DNA of 6,460 bases, from NCBI GenBank assembly GCA_002392545.1, contig DGHF01000146.1:26133-32592 (forward strand), read 5' to 3'. Positions 1 through 6,143 of this stretch are shown here, one piece after another; the stretch's first letter is position 1, and each line of letters opens with the position of its first letter. Below the pieces are notes generated by a model that worked only from the letters and a program-made list of their open reading frames with translations, was not told the DNA's origin and made no database searches. Origin of the DNA: Ruminococcus sp. UBA3855 (lineage in GTDB: Bacteria; Bacillota; Clostridia; Oscillospirales; Ruminococcaceae). The position numbers were made by a program, and so were the translations under genes.

Positions 1-1506
1 GAGGATTCCGACGTTTTAGAAACTTCCCTCCCGAACAAAGCCCCCACTGTATCAAAGAAGAAGTCTGACGACACTGTCGCTGTCAAGGGAATTTCCATGC
101 AGTTGATAGCGGCTTTCATTGGGGTAGGTCTGGCAGCCTCCGCAGTGGCAAGTTATTTTCTCGTTGCAAATACCTATCATGAAAAATTCCTGCCCAATAC
201 CTACGTCAACGCAGTTAAAATTGACGGCATGGGCATGGATGAAGCAGAAGATACACTGATTGACAATGCCGGAATCTGTGAAGTCACATTTGTTGCCGCT
301 GATGGGAAACAGGCAACATTCTCCTCTGAAGAATTTATGGGGAAATATTTCATTCCAAATGGTGCTTTGACGGATGCAGCCGCAGAAAATCCATATGAAT
401 GGGTGAAAAAATTATTCAAACCGACACAGTACAATGTCAATTTTGATTTTGTCTACTCTGAACCGGCACTTTGTCAGCTCCTTACATCCTACGACTGGGG
501 CGACCAAAAATCACAAAATGCACAAATTGTCCTGAATGGTGACGGAACTTTCGAAATTGAGCCGGAATCTCTGGGAAATGAATTCAATGTCTATACCCTT
601 TTGAAGTACACGGCTAATCAGCTTCGCCTTGGTGTAACCACCATCAATATGCTGGACTCCGGCTGTTATGACGATTATCAGCCCGAAATCACTTCCAAAG
701 ACTTAGCACCGCAAATGGATGTTTACGAAGGGTTTTCACACTGCAATATCAGCTTTGATTTTTCCGACCGGAAAAAGATTGTTGACAGCGGAATGATTCT
801 TGACTGGATAGCCACCGACGAAAAAGGACACATCATCACGGATATGAATGGAGAAGTTTCCTTTGACCGAAACAAAGTCAGCGCATTCGTTGCCGAAATG
901 GCGGACGAAACAGACACCTACGGAAAACCCCGTGAATTTATGTCAACTCTTGACGGAAAAATTACTGTTCCATGGGATGGCAATTACTCCAGCAATTATG
1001 GATGGCTCATCAATCAGGAGGCAACCGTCAACCAGCTGGTCAACCTCATGAAAGAAGGAAAAAGTGTCGTAGTTGAGCCGGAATATACTTATAGAGGTTA
1101 CGTCCGTGACCGGAACGACATCGGCGATACTTATGTAGAGCTTGATATTTCCGCACAGCACGTATGGGTATATATTGACGGCGAAGTACAGCTTTCTGCC
1201 GACTGTGTTACCGGTACAGAAACCAACCCTGAGCGTCGGACACCTCGTGGCGTGTGCCACATCTGGTCGAAGGAAGAGGACAGAATTCTTGGTACATATG
1301 CCGTTCAAGGCTACGAACAGTTCGTTAATTACTGGATGCCATTCAACTATTTAGGCTGTGGCTTCCATGACCTTTCAAGAGGTGCATATGGTGGCAATAT
1401 CTATATGTATAATGGTTCTCATGGCTGTTGCAACCTTTCTTTGAGTGTTGCAAAGCAGATGTATGAATTGGTAGAAGTTGGTATGCCTGTACTTGTTCAC
1501 GATTAA
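1..1506 (+). CDS. L,D-transpeptidase (YkuD fold) with N-terminal membrane anchor, 5' end outside the window
   Basis: This is probably a cell-surface L,D-transpeptidase, which forms 3-3 crosslinks in peptidoglycan or attaches groups to it. The frame is open from base 1; the first Met is at 97. Counting from that Met (469 residues), residues 3-24 form one membrane helix, preceded by a Lys-rich hydrophilic stretch that suits a cytoplasmic tail. Residues about 60-180 and 255-330 resemble the two halves of a PG_binding_4-type region; the second carries the typical YGWLIN segment (301-306). The YkuD domain spans about 345-469: H424, then S441-H442-G443-C444, fitting HX(14-17)[S/T]HGC, with C444 the expected nucleophile. 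It is unusual that C444 is followed by a second Cys. A start at 97 is possible because AAGGGA (85-90) lies 6 bases upstream, but the open frame and Lys-rich tail make an upstream start likelier. A strong terminator follows. The family call is firm; the substrate is unknown. Confidence 0.87.
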   Translation, partial: EDSDVLETSLPNKAPTVSKKKSDDTVAVKGISMQLIAAFIGVGLAASAVASYFLVANTYHEKFLPNTYVNAVKIDGMGMDEAEDTLIDNAGICEVTFVAADGKQATFSSEEFMGKYFIPNGALTDAAAENPYEWVKKLFKPTQYNVNFDFVYSEPALCQLLTSYDWGDQKSQNAQIVLNGDGTFEIEPESLGNEFNVYTLLKYTANQLRLGVTTINMLDSGCYDDYQPEITSKDLAPQMDVYEGFSHCNISFDFSDRKKIVDSGMILDWIATDEKGHIITDMNGEVSFDRNKVSAFVAEMADETDTYGKPREFMSTLDGKITVPWDGNYSSNYGWLINQEATVNQLVNLMKEGKSVVVEPEYTYRGYVRDRNDIGDTYVELDISAQHVWVYIDGEVQLSADCVTGTETNPERRTPRGVCHIWSKEEDRILGTYAVQGYEQFVNYWMPFNYLGCGFHDLSRGAYGGNIYMYNGSHGCCNLSLSVAKQMYELVEVGMPVLVHD

Positions 1507-1525
1507 AAGTGATATTTTTAATATA

Positions 1526-1560
1526 CTGCTGTCTTTTTTGTCAAGACAGCAGTTTTTTTT
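1526..1560 (+). terminator. Intrinsic terminator after the L,D-transpeptidase gene
   Basis: A perfect 10-bp stem, CTGCTGTCTT (1526-1535) with AAGACAGCAG (1543-1552), encloses a 7-base loop and is followed directly by eight T residues (1553-1560). It begins 20 bases after the stop codon. It should isolate the transpeptidase from the downstream membrane-protein genes, so those probably need their own promoter. Confidence 0.93.
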
Positions 1561-1629
1561 GTAATGTTTTACAGTTCCCTGTCACTAACATTGTAGAACG
1601 TTCGAAATATTGATAAGGGGGAAAACCGG

Positions 1630-2040
1630 ATGAAAATATTCAAAAGACCATTACACCCATACCGACAAATGATAACAGGGATTATTCTTATTTTGTTCGG
1701 AATTCCCATATTTTTTCAAGGCAGTGCATATTCTGTTCCTTCAGACTACGATATCAATGCATTTGATGCAATTTTCATTATTCCCATGTTAATCAAAATT
1801 TTCTGTTATGAAATTTTAGAGGGAGTGTCTCAATTTGGGGTAATTTGGGGATTGTTCTCAATGATAGGCGGTATTTCCTGCATTTTACCCGTGATAATGT
1901 CAGAGCCTGACCCGACAGATTACTTCACAACAGGCGACATACCAAGTGAAGCGGAACTCCGCCAAATGCTGGAATCCGGCGAAATTACAACAGAAGAATA
2001 TCACGAAATCCGGCAGTATGCCAGCCAGAGAAAAAAATAA
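1630..2040 (+). CDS. Small membrane protein with a SHOCT-like C-terminal segment
   Basis: I do not recognise a named function for this 136-residue protein. The start is supported by AAGGGGG (1615-1621), 8 bases before the ATG. A short basic N-terminus (KRPLHPYRQ) leads into a helix at about 14-31. A second hydrophobic stretch lies at about 44-61 and a third at about 70-90, so two or three membrane spans are likely. The soluble tail (about 91-136) is acidic and then charged. Residues 109-130, centred on LESGEITTEEYHEIR, resemble the SHOCT motif (short C-terminal helical domain, typically L..L...G.IT.EEY/F), often found at the ends of bacterial membrane or oligomeric proteins and thought to mediate oligomerisation. 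No convincing -10/-35 pair is visible in 1561-1629. The next gene starts 67 bases later with no terminator between, so the two are probably co-transcribed. Confidence 0.82.
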   Translation: MKIFKRPLHPYRQMITGIILILFGIPIFFQGSAYSVPSDYDINAFDAIFIIPMLIKIFCYEILEGVSQFGVIWGLFSMIGGISCILPVIMSEPDPTDYFTTGDIPSEAELRQMLESGEITTEEYHEIRQYASQRKK

Positions 2041-2091
2041 TTTTCTCATATTCCCATAAAAAAACATGTTCTCAAACGTATATATGATGTC

Positions 2092-2098
2092 AAGGAGG
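2092..2098 (+). promoter_or_regulatory. Shine-Dalgarno site that sets the start of the large membrane protein
   Basis: AAGGAGG lies at 2092-2098. In-frame ATG codons occur at 2066, 2102 and 2108. The one at 2066 is upstream of this site, and 2102 leaves only 3 bases of spacing. The ATG at 2108 leaves 9 bases, within the usual range, and is therefore the preferred start. Confidence 0.85.
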
Positions 2099-2107
2099 CG
2101 AATGTTT

Positions 2108-4879
2108 ATGAATCAAAAACCTGATGATTATTTGAATCTGTACGGAAAACCGGAAGTTCATGACCCCATCCCCAAAAAAGTTGAACCGGTTGTGAAATCT
2201 TCATCCAATCTGTACGAAAATTTATATGAAACATCAGAACCACAACAAAATGAACCCGAAGTACAACCCATTCCGGAGGGAATCAATTTCAATCCACCCC
2301 CCAAACCGAAAAAGCCCTTTTCCCCCATTCCATTGTTATTGATAGCCGGAGTAGGATTCATATTTTTAGGCGGAGTCATTTTCTTAACAAGTACGTGGGA
2401 ATTATTGCCGAATCCGGTCAGGGCGATTGCATTATTATCAGCGAGTGTCATTGCCTTTGGAGTGAATCATCTTGCTGAAAAAGTGCTGAAACTGCCAAAG
2501 ACAGGGCTTGCATTCTATATTTTAGGCTGTATTTTTTTACCATTGGCATTGGGCGGAATCGGACAGTTTCAATTATTCGGGCACTGGTTCTCATTTCACG
2601 GAGACGGAAAATTATTATTACAGTCAGTGATATATTTATGTGTTGCAGGGACGGCATATCTTGGGCGGTACAATTACCAAAGTAAATTTTTGGCATGGCT
2701 GAGTTTGTCAGGCATTACCGGAGCGTATTTTTACTTCACAAAATTTTTAGCGGTGATTGTATTTCGTGAAAACACATTCCATCAAGTCGCAGGGGTACTA
2801 TTTGCAGTGGTGGCAACGTTCTGGACAGAATGGTATTTGAAACGCAAGCCCGACACCCCGACAGCGAAAGCGTGTATCTGGTTTTTGTATCCGATGCTGT
2901 ATGTGTTCCTGTTCACCCTGACAAGGGCAGATGCATTGACGAAAGTCATTCTTTCACTGATAATGGCGATTTTGTTTGTGAACGAGCGATTTTTGAGAAA
3001 AAATCTTCATTGGGGTATATTTGGTTTTGGATTGGCAATGCTGTATTTTGGCATTGGGATTACAGATTTTCCGTCGATGGATTTTCTTTCAGAAGCGGAA
3101 TCCTCTTTGCTGGTGACAGGTCTTGTATCAATTTTCATGCTGGCATTTGAGAACATCCCGAAATTGAATCCGGAAACCATGAAAAATTTCAAAGCCGGAG
3201 GTTTTCTCTTTGCATTGCCTGTCATCTTCGCAGGCGGACTGACTTGTATTTTTCAAGATGATTATTATATGATGTGGATGCTTCCATTTCTGATGATTAC
3301 GGCGATTGTATTCCTGTTGAAAATGGAAAAGCACCCATTCCCGACAAGTACCATGCCAATGATATTTTACATGATGATAGTATTTGTAGGGGCGACTTAT
3401 CCGGAGAAAAATGTATTTGTAGTATTGCTGGCGATTTCGGCATTATTGCTGTTAGTGCAGGCATTTATCAGCAAAAAACTCTGGTGTTTCGGGGTGTCCA
3501 TGGGCGCATGTGCCGGAATCATTGCAACGCAGACGGAAAATCCGGTTTTGTGGATGAGCTGGATTTGTGCAATGGGGCTGTTGGCTGGGATGGTGTATGC
3601 ACATATGCAATGGAGATTTGTACTCGAAAAGGGCTGTGCACTGACAGGATGTGTATTTTTAATAACAGCATTCCAGAATACACTTAATACTGCTTCAGTG
3701 TCAATCTATAAAATTTGTGCTTTGACATTGATGTTAATCGGCATTCTGTACATTGTGGAAACGGTCTTTTTGTGGCAACATCTGCGGACAACTGAAACAA
3801 AGCCGTTTTTGGAAACGATTTCAGTGGAATTATCTTTAGTGGCTGTACCTGCATATCTGGTTGCATTCAGTGAAGCTTCCCGATTTGATGAGCAATACAG
3901 CGGATTTTTTGCATGGGGCTTGCTGTTATGTGTAATACTGCTTGGATTTTCCGCCGTCTTACTGCGGAAAGATAGAAATGCAGTCGCCGTTCCTCAATTG
4001 GTGCTGTTCTTTTTCACAGCAAGAGAAATGATTGACAATTTGCGCTATTTATCTTCCATCCCCAATGGAACAAGCGGATTGAAAATTGTTCAGGTGTTCT
4101 TATTGCTGGCGATTCTGGCGACATTGGCAATTTTAGGGAGAATTTTACTCCCTCAGTTCCGAAACACTGAAGAGGGCAAACGACAGACTGACTGGGCATT
4201 ATTAACCGGAGTTCTGGCGATATTCAGTGTGGCTTCCATCATTAACTGGTATCCGTCAATATTAGTTTGCTTATTCCTGTCAATCTATTCATTGTTATAC
4301 ATTGGCAGAGTACAAAACCGATACATTCCGGCATTGCTGGCATCATTATTCGGCTGTCTGACCATCTTTTTCCATAATGTAGAAGACCCGTTTGAAATTA
4401 TTTATGATTTGCGAATCAATGACATTAACACATTACAAATATTGATGTATGTATTTCCGGTTCATCTGTTTATTTTCTCATTGCTGTTCATTCTTCCGAA
4501 AACGTACAAAGAAAATGTCCATCAGGCTCGATTTGTGATGTATTGCATTACCATGACAGTGTTACTGTTTGCAAGTCTGGGATATGGAAATGTCACAGAT
4601 GCAATTTTGTTAGTAGTATTCAGTTTTGGAATTCTGGCAGGGAGTTTCGCCGTCAAGAGATTACGCTGGTTCACACTGGGATTTGCAATGCTGGTATTCA
4701 TGACCATTCGCATGACGTGGAAATTCTGGACTTCGCTTCATTGGGGAATTTACCTTTTCTTGGCAGGAATCATTCTTATTGGAATTGCCTCTTTCTACGA
4801 ATATTCCGCAAGATATACTGCTGAACACCCTGACGAACCGAAGAAAAAATTTCAGCTTTTTGCAACGTGGAAATGGTGA
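2108..4879 (+). CDS. Very large polytopic membrane protein, DUF2157/SCO7613-C-like
   Basis: This 923-residue protein has no function I can name. The first 70 residues are hydrophilic and rich in Pro, Glu and Lys, with repeated Leu-Tyr motifs (YLNLYG near 8-13; NLYENLYE at 34-41) and a PPPKPKKP stretch just before the first helix; this is probably a cytoplasmic tail. From about residue 74 to 897 it is almost entirely hydrophobic helices separated by short charged loops, roughly 22-28 spans by eye. The first part (about 74-150: a helix, a TSTWELLPNPVR loop, a helix, then LKLPKTG and another helix) resembles the start of DUF2157-type membrane proteins. The end (about 853-897, with RWFTLG and HWGIYLFLAGIILIG) resembles the C-terminal region of large SCO7613-type membrane proteins. 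The C-terminal tail is charged. No catalytic motif, ATPase site or transporter signature was found. It is AT-rich with many TTA and ATT codons, unlike ppdK downstream. It probably shares a transcript with the SHOCT-like gene. The coding call is firm; the family call is tentative. Confidence 0.85.
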   Translation: MNQKPDDYLNLYGKPEVHDPIPKKVEPVVKSSSNLYENLYETSEPQQNEPEVQPIPEGINFNPPPKPKKPFSPIPLLLIAGVGFIFLGGVIFLTSTWELLPNPVRAIALLSASVIAFGVNHLAEKVLKLPKTGLAFYILGCIFLPLALGGIGQFQLFGHWFSFHGDGKLLLQSVIYLCVAGTAYLGRYNYQSKFLAWLSLSGITGAYFYFTKFLAVIVFRENTFHQVAGVLFAVVATFWTEWYLKRKPDTPTAKACIWFLYPMLYVFLFTLTRADALTKVILSLIMAILFVNERFLRKNLHWGIFGFGLAMLYFGIGITDFPSMDFLSEAESSLLVTGLVSIFMLAFENIPKLNPETMKNFKAGGFLFALPVIFAGGLTCIFQDDYYMMWMLPFLMITAIVFLLKMEKHPFPTSTMPMIFYMMIVFVGATYPEKNVFVVLLAISALLLLVQAFISKKLWCFGVSMGACAGIIATQTENPVLWMSWICAMGLLAGMVYAHMQWRFVLEKGCALTGCVFLITAFQNTLNTASVSIYKICALTLMLIGILYIVETVFLWQHLRTTETKPFLETISVELSLVAVPAYLVAFSEASRFDEQYSGFFAWGLLLCVILLGFSAVLLRKDRNAVAVPQLVLFFFTAREMIDNLRYLSSIPNGTSGLKIVQVFLLLAILATLAILGRILLPQFRNTEEGKRQTDWALLTGVLAIFSVASIINWYPSILVCLFLSIYSLLYIGRVQNRYIPALLASLFGCLTIFFHNVEDPFEIIYDLRINDINTLQILMYVFPVHLFIFSLLFILPKTYKENVHQARFVMYCITMTVLLFASLGYGNVTDAILLVVFSFGILAGSFAVKRLRWFTLGFAMLVFMTIRMTWKFWTSLHWGIYLFLAGIILIGIASFYEYSARYTAEHPDEPKKKFQLFATWKW

Positions 4880-4906
4880 AAAATTTTAGTCAATATGCAC
4901 ATAATC

Positions 4907-4958
4907 AATAGCAATCTTTTGTCAAAATATCCATATTTCAAAGAAACTACTTGCTATT
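4907..4958. repeat. Nested inverted repeat upstream of the YbjN-like pair
   Basis: Outer arms AATAGCAA (4907-4914) and TTGCTATT (4951-4958) are perfect 8-bp complements. Inside lie CTTTTG (4916-4921) against CAAAG (4939-4943) with one bulged T, and a central AAATAT-CC-ATATTT (4925-4938). The right outer arm contains the -35 hexamer of the next promoter (4951-4956). It could be an operator, or an AT-rich hairpin at the 3' end of the large membrane-protein transcript. There is no GC-rich stem with a clean T-run, so it is not a standard intrinsic terminator. Confidence 0.5.
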
Positions 4959-4979
4959 CTTTAGAAAATATGTTATAAT
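4951..4979 (+). promoter_or_regulatory. Sigma-A-type promoter with extended -10 for the YbjN-like pair
   Basis: The -35 is TTGCTA (4951-4956; 4 of 6 matches to TTGACA), the spacer is 17 bases, and the -10 is a perfect TATAAT (4974-4979), preceded by TG one base upstream (4971-4972), an extended -10. Transcription would start near 4986, giving a leader of about 30 bases before the ATG at 5017. Confidence 0.8.
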
Positions 4980-5016
4980 AGTAGCCTAAGCTATCCAACG
5001 GACAGGAGGGAGCAAA

Positions 5017-5436
5017 ATGTATAGGGCAACCCGTGAAATTTACGAAGCGTTTCAAGATGCTGGACTGAACTGCATTGTAAAAGAACTTGACCATTCCAGT
5101 ATTTTGATTGCTGGTATGACTGGAAGAGCAACCAGCTTTGAGGTGTTTTTCATTTCCAAGGACAATGACAATGATGTTTCACTTCGTGTCCCTGACCTTG
5201 TGCACTATGACCCGATGCTGACAACACCTCTTCTTCATGCTGTCAATAAGCTGAATTGCAGGTATCGTTATGCAAAGTTCACGATTGATGAGGAAGAACA
5301 AACAGTTAGTATTGCGTTTGATGTTCCGCTCAATGCGCAAAATACAGGACCGATTGCATTGGAACTGCTTGCAAGAGCTTCCAGAGCCGTGGAAGATGCT
5401 TACCCTGTACTGATTCAGTATGCAGGGGAAGAATAA
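5017..5436 (+). CDS. YbjN-like domain protein, first of a tandem pair
   Basis: This 139-residue soluble protein has no signal peptide or membrane helix. AGGAGG (5004-5009) lies 7 bases before the ATG, and the extended -10 promoter is just upstream. It opens with an amphipathic helix (ATREIYEAFQDAGL), then alternating strands including FFISKDNDND (44-53), a conserved-looking AVNKLNCRYRYAKF (75-88), an acidic turn (DEEEQ), a strand ending in FDVPLN, and a C-terminal helix finishing AVEDAYPVLI. This order (helix, beta sheet with N..N..YRY.KF and an acidic hairpin, then a helix ending in AYP) fits the YbjN family, which has a type-III-secretion-chaperone-like fold. The biochemical role of that family is poorly defined, and no catalytic residues stand out. 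By hand alignment it matches the downstream paralogue at about 50 of roughly 137 positions. It is the first gene of a two-gene operon. Confidence 0.83.
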   Translation: MYRATREIYEAFQDAGLNCIVKELDHSSILIAGMTGRATSFEVFFISKDNDNDVSLRVPDLVHYDPMLTTPLLHAVNKLNCRYRYAKFTIDEEEQTVSIAFDVPLNAQNTGPIALELLARASRAVEDAYPVLIQYAGEE

Positions 5437-5470
5437 TTTATTTTGTTTCTATCTGAAGGAGGTATGAATC

Positions 5471-5887
5471 ATGATTTTTCAAGCAACACAGGAAATTTAT
5501 GATGCAATGATTGCGGCTGACCTGAAGTGCCGTATTCAGGAAAGTGACGAATCCAGTGCTGTCACTGCTGGTATCAGAGGGGATAACTGCGACTTTGATA
5601 TTCTGTTCATTTCCCGTGACAATGATGCAGATGCTTCTATGCGTATTTTCAATATCGCAAAGTTTCCTGCTGACAAGATGCCGGCTGTTTGCGTAGCAGT
5701 CAACGAATGTAACGGAAAGTACCGCTATCTGCGTTTCACAGCAGACGACGACAATACTGTTACTGCTGCTTATGATTTCGCTGTCAACACGGAGAATATC
5801 GGAAAGAGTGCGGTTGAGCTCTGCATGAGAGCTATGAATATCGTTGATGAATGCTATCCGATTATCATGAAGGCAATCTATAGCTAA
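5471..5887 (+). CDS. YbjN-like domain protein, second of a tandem pair
   Basis: This 138-residue soluble paralogue lies 34 bases after the first copy, with no promoter or terminator between. AAGGAGG (5456-5462) sits 8 bases before the ATG at 5471; the ATG at 5464 is in another frame and stops after 12 codons. Shared landmarks are ATQEIYDA at the start, LFISRDNDAD (45-54), AVNECNGKYRYLRF (76-89), an acidic DDDN turn, VELCMRA and a C-terminal VDECYPIIMKA. The region between the DNDAD block and AVNE (about 58-75) is almost wholly different from the first copy, so the conserved core is split by a divergent segment. The likely fold is YbjN/secretion-chaperone-like and the function is unknown. The two copies may form a heterodimer, since related folds dimerise, but that is inference. 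A terminator follows 13 bases after the stop. Confidence 0.83.
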   Translation: MIFQATQEIYDAMIAADLKCRIQESDESSAVTAGIRGDNCDFDILFISRDNDADASMRIFNIAKFPADKMPAVCVAVNECNGKYRYLRFTADDDNTVTAAYDFAVNTENIGKSAVELCMRAMNIVDECYPIIMKAIYS

Positions 5888-5900
5888 TCAAGAAAAAATC

Positions 5901-5930
5901 AAGCCCCTGAAACGCTTTCGGGGGCTTTTC
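5901..5930 (+). terminator. Intrinsic terminator after the YbjN-like pair
   Basis: AAGCCCCTGAAA (5901-5912) pairs with TTTCGGGGGCTT (5916-5927) to give a 12-bp stem including one T-G wobble, with a CGC loop. The T-run is short (TTTT overlapping the stem end, 5926-5929). Six A residues just upstream (5893-5898) would give a T-run on the other strand, so it may also work in reverse, although no minus-strand gene is visible. Confidence 0.85.
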
Positions 5931-5942
5931 ACATTCTGTTCT

Positions 5943-5956
5943 TTGAAAGTTTTCAA
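5943..5956. repeat. Short palindrome TTGAAA-GT-TTTCAA
   Basis: A 6-bp inverted repeat with a 2-base centre lies just past the terminator and about 65 bases upstream of the -35 position of the ppdK promoter. It could be an operator half-site pair, but short AT-rich palindromes are common by chance here. Confidence 0.3.
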
Positions 5957-6007
5957 TTTATTCATGTTTTTTGTGCAAAGTGCTGTAAAATATGGCTTGA
6001 ATTTCTC

Positions 6008-6032
6008 TCAAAAAACGATAGATTTTTTTTGA
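6008..6032. repeat. AT-rich inverted repeat overlapping the ppdK promoter
   Basis: TCAAAAAA (6008-6015) and TTTTTTGA (6025-6032) are perfect 8-bp complements around a 9-base centre. The repeat spans the weak -35 position and the left part of the promoter spacer. It could bind a regulator or simply provide A-tract curvature. Confidence 0.4.
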
Positions 6033-6047
6033 AAAATATGGTATAAT
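6019..6047 (+). promoter_or_regulatory. Extended -10 promoter for pyruvate,phosphate dikinase
   Basis: The -10 is a perfect TATAAT (6042-6047) with TG one base upstream (6039-6040). At 17-base spacing the -35 position reads TAGATT (6019-6024), only 3 of 6 matches, so the promoter probably relies on the extended -10. Transcription would start near 6054, leaving a leader of about 90 bases. Confidence 0.75.
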
Positions 6048-6058
6048 AAAGAAGTAAA

Positions 6059-6119
6059 TCTGGAAGTACTGATTCGGCTTAGTTCGGGCAGGGCTTTGGC
6101 AGGTGTCAGACATTCCAGA
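6059..6119 (+). promoter_or_regulatory. Structured 5' leader of ppdK with a long basal helix
   Basis: TCTGGAA (6059-6065) pairs perfectly with TTCCAGA (6113-6119). The helix continues, after single-base bulges A6112 and A6068, through GT/AC (6066-6067 with 6110-6111) and CTGA/TCAG (6069-6072 with 6106-6109), then a T-G wobble: 14 pairs in all. The enclosed part (6074-6104) is rich in G and contains no CC, so only weak internal pairing is possible. The helix begins about 5 bases after the predicted transcript start and ends before the Shine-Dalgarno site (6131-6135). It could be a stabilising 5' stem-loop or a regulatory leader; I do not match it to any known riboswitch class. Confidence 0.5.
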
Positions 6120-6143
6120 AAAATCATATTGGAGGTAATACCA

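Noticed and set aside
943..1308. 121-residue minus-strand open frame opposite the L,D-transpeptidase
   Set aside because: It is antisense to the conserved catalytic domain, with no supporting signals; a shadow of codon usage.
1596..1603. GAACGTTC palindrome as a LexA/SOS operator
   Set aside because: Firmicute SOS boxes need four bases between GAAC and GTTC; here there is no gap, so this is only a short palindrome.
2028..2047. GAGAAAA/TTTTCTC hairpin over the stop codon of the SHOCT-like gene as a terminator
   Set aside because: The 7-bp stem is AT-rich and no T-run follows its right arm, so it is unlikely to stop transcription.
2066..2107. Upstream in-frame ATG codons at 2066 and 2102 as starts for the large membrane protein
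   Set aside because: The 2066 ATG lies before the AAGGAGG site and has no ribosome-binding site of its own; 2102 leaves only 3 bases of spacing. The 2108 ATG is correctly spaced.
2158..2451. 97-residue Gly-rich minus-strand open frame opposite the Pro-rich tail of the membrane protein
   Set aside because: The Gly content is simply the complement of Pro codons on the + strand.
3274..3687. 137-residue open frame inside the large membrane protein gene
   Set aside because: It lies in another frame of a clear long gene, lacks a good ribosome-binding site and has no recognisable composition or motifs.
5964..6032. Small 22-codon open frame between the terminator and the ppdK promoter
   Set aside because: It has no ribosome-binding site, sits over the promoter region and has low-complexity AT-rich content.
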